NCBI GenBank assembly: GCA_002964805.2
Contig: PUDQ02000143.1
Coordinates: forward strand, 444,001-508,000
Length of the DNA: 64,000 nt
From: Trametes villosa
Taxonomy: Eukaryota; Basidiomycota; Agaricomycetes; Polyporales; Polyporaceae
Direction of reading: 5' to 3'
Shown one piece after another: positions 59,909 through 64,000 of the stretch. The position numbers and the translations under genes were made by a program. Under the pieces are notes generated by a model. It saw only the letters and a list, made by a program, of their open reading frames with translations. It searched no databases and had not been told where the DNA came from. The stretch's first letter is position 1, and every line of letters starts with the position of its first letter.

Positions 59909-62294
59909 ATGATCCTGTACATTCTGCTTTTCGGTATAGTCTTGTGGTTTTGGAAATACAAGCGCAGCGCGCGGTCGCCTCTAGACAGAATTCCTGGACC
60001 GCCGCCGGCTGCTCTTCTCACAGGTACGCTCCCAACGTACTTACTTCTCGTCCATTGAAGCCGATGTGCTGATAGCTTTCGCAGGAAATGTACTTCAACT
60101 GATGGACAGACAGGGCTGGGACTTCCATGAGCATGTTCGCAAGGACTACAGATCTATAGTCAAACTTGCCTGGCTGTTCAGCGTACGTCGGCACTGCCGT
60201 TGAGGGCGTGGTGGTATCGGCATTGACTCATTCTACAGTCCCCTTTGAGCTATGTCTTCGACCCGCTAGCGCTGCAGTACATAGTTAGGGACACCGCCAC
60301 CTTCGAAGAACCCCCTTGGTATATCGAGTAAGCACAACATATTTCCGCCGCGCAGTGGGTTGTTTGACCGTCTGCTGTAGAAGCAATAGGATGATGCTTG
60401 GTCCTGGGCTTATTGCAACTCACGGTACGACGCACTCACACCACGAATGTAGCGAGTTGGTATTTACGGGCTCACGCAGGGGAGACGCATCGCAAGCAGC
60501 GGAAGATGCTCACCCCGGTGTTCTCGGCGAAGCATCTGCGCACCCTCGTACCTGTCTTTTACCAGGTCACGGGCAAGGTACGAAATCCTCTGCCTACTTA
60601 TTCATGACATTCTTTCCATTGCGCTCATGCTTACCTTCTCCAGCTCGTAGAGGGCATCTCCTCTCGGCTGTCGGCCAAAGAAGAGGGGACGGAGATGGAT
60701 GTGTTAGACTGGATGGGCCGTGCCGCCCTCGAACTGATCGGACAGGCCGGAATCGGGTACTCGTTCGACCCGCTCACCTCGGACTCGGACGTGCACGACG
60801 CCTACGCAGATGCGATCAAGAGCTTCGCGTGCGTACATTTCTCGTTTCCCCTCTTCCTAAGTTCTAGGGCTGAACGGTCGTTGCGAGCAGCGGAGTCGCG
60901 ACGTCACCCGAGATGGTGCTTCTCCGCCAGGCCTTTCCCTACGTGAAGGACATCGGGCCGGCCTGGTTCCGTCGCTGGATGTTGCAGATGCTCCCGGTGC
61001 ATAACATCCGGCGCATTATCGAGATTACGGACACGATCCACCAGCGCTCCCTCGACATATTCAACGCGAAGAAGTCGGCGATCGAGGCTGGGGACTCTAC
61101 CGACGCGAACGACATTATCAGTATCCTACGTGCGTGCTCGTTCGCTCCTCCTTGTTTAGTCCGTGTCATGCTGACGTGAACGTGTGGACTGCAGTTCGCG
61201 CGAACTTGGCGGCGTCGGACGAGGACCGGCTGCCCGACGATCAACTGCTAGGCCAGATGTCGTGCGTTCCCAGTCTTTCACCTCCTAGCTGCTCGTCTCT
61301 CATGAGGTACCGAGGCCCGTAGGGCCATCGTCTTCGCAGCGATGGATACCACCTCGAACACGATGGCTCATATCCTACAGCTCCTCGCGGAACACCCCGA
61401 GGTGCAGGACAAGTTACGACGCGAGATCCTCGAAGCGAAGGCCGACAGCGCCGAGTTGGACTACGAGCGGCTGCATGCGTTGCCGTATCTGGACGCCGTG
61501 TGCCGCGAGACTCTCCGCCTGTGAGCGGCGCCATCGCCCTGCGCTTTGCCTTATGAAGTACCCTGACGATGTTTTAGCCATCCTGTAGGCATCTTCACGT
61601 TCCGATGGTGGGTGGCGCACTTCCCGGGAGTTGCCTCATCTCGCTAACATCCCCGCAGCACGACGAAAGACACCGTCCTTCCTCTGTCGAAGCCGATTCC
61701 CGCGACGGACGGCACGCTCCTCACGGAAGTTGCAGTCCCCCGCGGCACGAACATCTTCGTCGGCATAATGGCGTGTAACTGCAACGAGGCGCTCTGGGGC
61801 GCGGACGCGAAGGAGTGGAGGCCCGAGCGATGGCTCGCGCCGCTCCCAGCCGCCGTGGAGGGCGCCTCGATCCCCGGGGTCTACTCGAACCTGTGAGTGG
61901 CGTACGTGTGGACGGCCGGAGATTTTGACCGAACTTGTACGTGCGTATAGGATGACGTTCCTGGGAGGAGGCCGGGCGTGTATGTGAGTGGCAGCTATTC
62001 ATGCTAGGCTTCTTCGCTACGTGATACTTACCGGGATGACACATAGCGGCTTCACCTTCTCTCAGCTGGAGATGAGTGAGTGCTGGCATATTCATACTTG
62101 TTTCGCGGCCACGGATGCGTACTTAACAAATCGTCGCAGAGGTCGTGCTGTCCGAGCTCCTCGCGAACTTCGTGTTCGAGCCTTCGGACAGGCCCGCCGT
62201 CTGGAATATTGCGGGCATCACGTACCCGACAGCCAGCGCCGAGAGCACAAAATCGGAACTGTGGCTCAAGGTCAGCAAACTCCGGCAAGGGTAA
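59909..62294 (+). CDS. Cytochrome P450, array copy 4
   Basis: MILYILLFGIVLWFWKYKRS; 14 exons in frame to the stop at 62292. Motifs: THRKQRKMLTPVFSAKHLRT, WMGRAALELIGQAGIGYSFD, a small extra insert SDSDVHDAY compared with EDVADAY of the other copies, I-helix FAAMDTTSNTM, K-helix ETLRL, WRPERWLAPLP and heme loop FLGGGRACIGF. The junction around LHPVGIFTFRC-TTKDTVLPL uses donor gtgggt. Overall it groups with copy 1 rather than with the copy 2/3 pair. ER-anchored oxygenase, substrate unknown. Confidence 0.9.
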
Positions 62295-63076
62295 GGTAGT
62301 GGTAAGTGGGGAGTCACTGCAATAGTGATGGTTGGGCTTTTCGGTTGTATGTCATGGTGTACTATGTGGCGAACTCCGGGAATACAGCCTCTTCATGAGG
62401 GTGCTAGTGGCACCGCACTTGAATAAGTACCCGCGCAACAGTGGTCGAGCATTGCATAACTGAGGAAGCCGAAATCTGGGCATGTTAGCGTGTAGTATTG
62501 CATATTACGGCATGGGAGGGTAACTTAGGGTATTTCAAGAGGGCCGCAGCGATTGGCCTTCGCTTCGATGAAGAGTCGAAGGCAAGTAAACGGTAGTAGT
62601 CGTTGAAGTAGTAGAAAACACCGACGGTTGCCGGGCGCATTCTAGCAGTCGCGTGGGCGCTAATTGTAAATAACTGCTCTTCCCCCGACCGCCACCTAGT
62701 CAGAATCATAGTCACTGTCGATGTTGCTCAAGATACCGTCCGGAAGCTCTGGCGTACCCGCAATAGGTTCTACCAATTCAGTCATCTCGTAGGATCGAAA
62801 CCTTGAACGCCTCGTGAGTCATCCCCTGGAAGGAAGTGTTCGCACTGGCACATGAGTGCGTTGCGGCAATGGATGAAATTTTCAGCCCCTGCAGGTTAGG
62901 GTAAGAGCCTCAATCCGATGAGAAAGATACTGTACTGATAGAAGACCAAGAATCACAGGGTGCAAACTTCAGACCCAGCGCCCAGCGCTCGAGGTGGGCA
63001 GTATATAGCACCCGTGGGCCGCCGCGACGACCCCAGTGGTCGCACCTTCCCTTCATTACCCACACTATCCCCCGTC
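62295..63076. other. Intergenic between P450 array and F-box gene
   Basis: 782 bases. A small hairpin (CCTTCGCTTCGATGAAGAGTCGAAGG, about 62557-62582) is visible. No gene supported. Confidence 0.5.
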
Positions 63077-64000
63077 ATGGAATCCCTTCCCCTGGAGACC
63101 CTACAGCGAATCCTCGAGCTCGCCTGCACTGATGGAGGGCTCACAGGCAACTCGCTCTCAGCCACCTCCAAGCGAATCCGTGCCGCCGCTCATCGGCACC
63201 GTTTTCACACACTCCATCTGGTGGCGGACAGCAGGGGTTTCGCAAAGTTCGCCGCGCTTTTCCAGCGAGAACGTGGCGATGGAGACGATAACCGGCCGCG
63301 CGTCCGCCATCTACTCTTCATGCTGGGCGAGGACACATCATACCCCCAACGCACGGGTACTACACGGCCAGTGGCTCCCCCCACTGTCGAGCCACAGAAT
63401 CCGCAGACGCCCGGCAAGCGCTTTTCTGTCTCGAACATCATGAAGACAGGAGCGAGGGCGATGAAGCGCCTCCCTATCATCAGCAGGCTCTACGTACGTC
63501 GTCCTCACAGGATGCAAGTGGGTAGCGCTATCGAGGTCACCATCACTCACATACTGCCCTCCTCTACAGAGTAGATCTGGAGGTAGGAGCCTTAAGCTTC
63601 CCCACAACCGAACCCCTCCCGAAGCCCCTGAGGAGTCCGATTCCCCCTTGCCCCTCTACGACGAGGATGCGGTGCAGGAGTTTATCCGACTCGTGGCGCC
63701 AGACTTGTGGTCTCTCTTCGTCTACCTAGAGTTCCCGTGGCGCTTCCGACACGCTCTCCGACTACCGATACTTGACAACAGGTTCCCCATCGTGCGGGAG
63801 GTCATCTTCTTTGGGCAGGTAAACCCTTCCCGGCTCCTCCTCCACGACGCAGGCCCATCACCCGCTTTTCCGATCGCAACGCATCTCCATCTCATGACCT
63901 ATTCTTCGAATTTACACCTACCTTCATGGTGCACGCTAGCTCCCTGCGTTACGCATCTCCGCGCATTCACCATCACGCCCGCAAACGTTCAGCAGCTCGC
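63077..64000 (+). CDS. F-box-like protein, 3' partial
   Basis: Starts MESLPLETLQRILELACTDGG, an F-box-like first helix (LP-x-E-x-L-x-x-I), followed by SLSATSKRIRAAAHRHRFHTLHL, the usual second half of mushroom F-box domains. Exon 1 is 63077-63493; exon 2 starts at about 63570 (SRSGGRSLKLPHNR) and stays open to the right edge with FIRLVAPDLWSLFVYLEF and THLRAFTITPANVQQL, typical of the C-terminal part of these proteins. It would bind Skp1 in an SCF ligase if functional. The acceptor of exon 2 (ctacag) is inferred. The 3' end is outside the window. Confidence 0.75.

Overview
The window reads as GC-rich nuclear DNA of a wood-decay basidiomycete (Agaricomycetes, most likely a white-rot polypore). 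The evidence is genes split by many short GT-AG introns (about 45-65 nt), a secreted class II (manganese) peroxidase, an AA9 lytic polysaccharide monooxygenase, seven cytochrome P450 genes in two families, a DUF6533 membrane protein and F-box proteins of the type common in mushrooms. I rebuilt exon structures by hand from splice sites, reading frame and family motifs. Where I give a protein length, the exon lengths sum to a whole number of codons.

Left part (1-16.3 kb), mainly housekeeping: 3' part of a mahogunin-type RING E3 ligase; a syntaxin-6/Tlg1-type Qc-SNARE; a Gin4/Hsl1-type protein kinase; then an AA9 LPMO and a 15-exon DUF6533 membrane protein; then divergent genes for a SWI3/RSC8-type chromatin remodelling subunit (-) and a PPR-like, probably mitochondrial protein (+).

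Middle (17.7-36.6 kb): a solitary P450, an LRR-like F-box protein, an initiator tRNA-Met, a DUF1295 steroid-reductase-like membrane enzyme, an HGGG-type alpha/beta hydrolase, a 640-residue low-complexity basic protein of unknown function, a CFAP20 homologue, RPA3, and a short manganese peroxidase.

Right part (37-64 kb): a tandem pair of O-methylsterigmatocystin-oxidoreductase-like P450s on the minus strand, a secreted DUF3455 protein, the GPI-anchor de-N-acetylase GPI12, a phosphotransferase-like protein, and a gene of uncertain identity (weakly sirtuin-like) whose 5' part is separated from a sirtuin-like N-terminal fragment by an 815-bp inverted-repeat element with TA flanks. A four-gene tandem array of P450s follows, from the same family as the solitary copy at 17.7 kb, then the start of another F-box protein.

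The peroxidase, LPMO and P450s fit lignocellulose attack and oxidation of aromatic or extractive compounds, but they are interspersed with housekeeping genes and do not form one obvious biosynthetic cluster. The most unusual signals are a predicted 2-nt microexon in the LPMO gene, the mariner-like element lying at a predicted intron branch point, a histidine at the SNARE zero layer, and retention of CFAP20 in a lineage without flagella.
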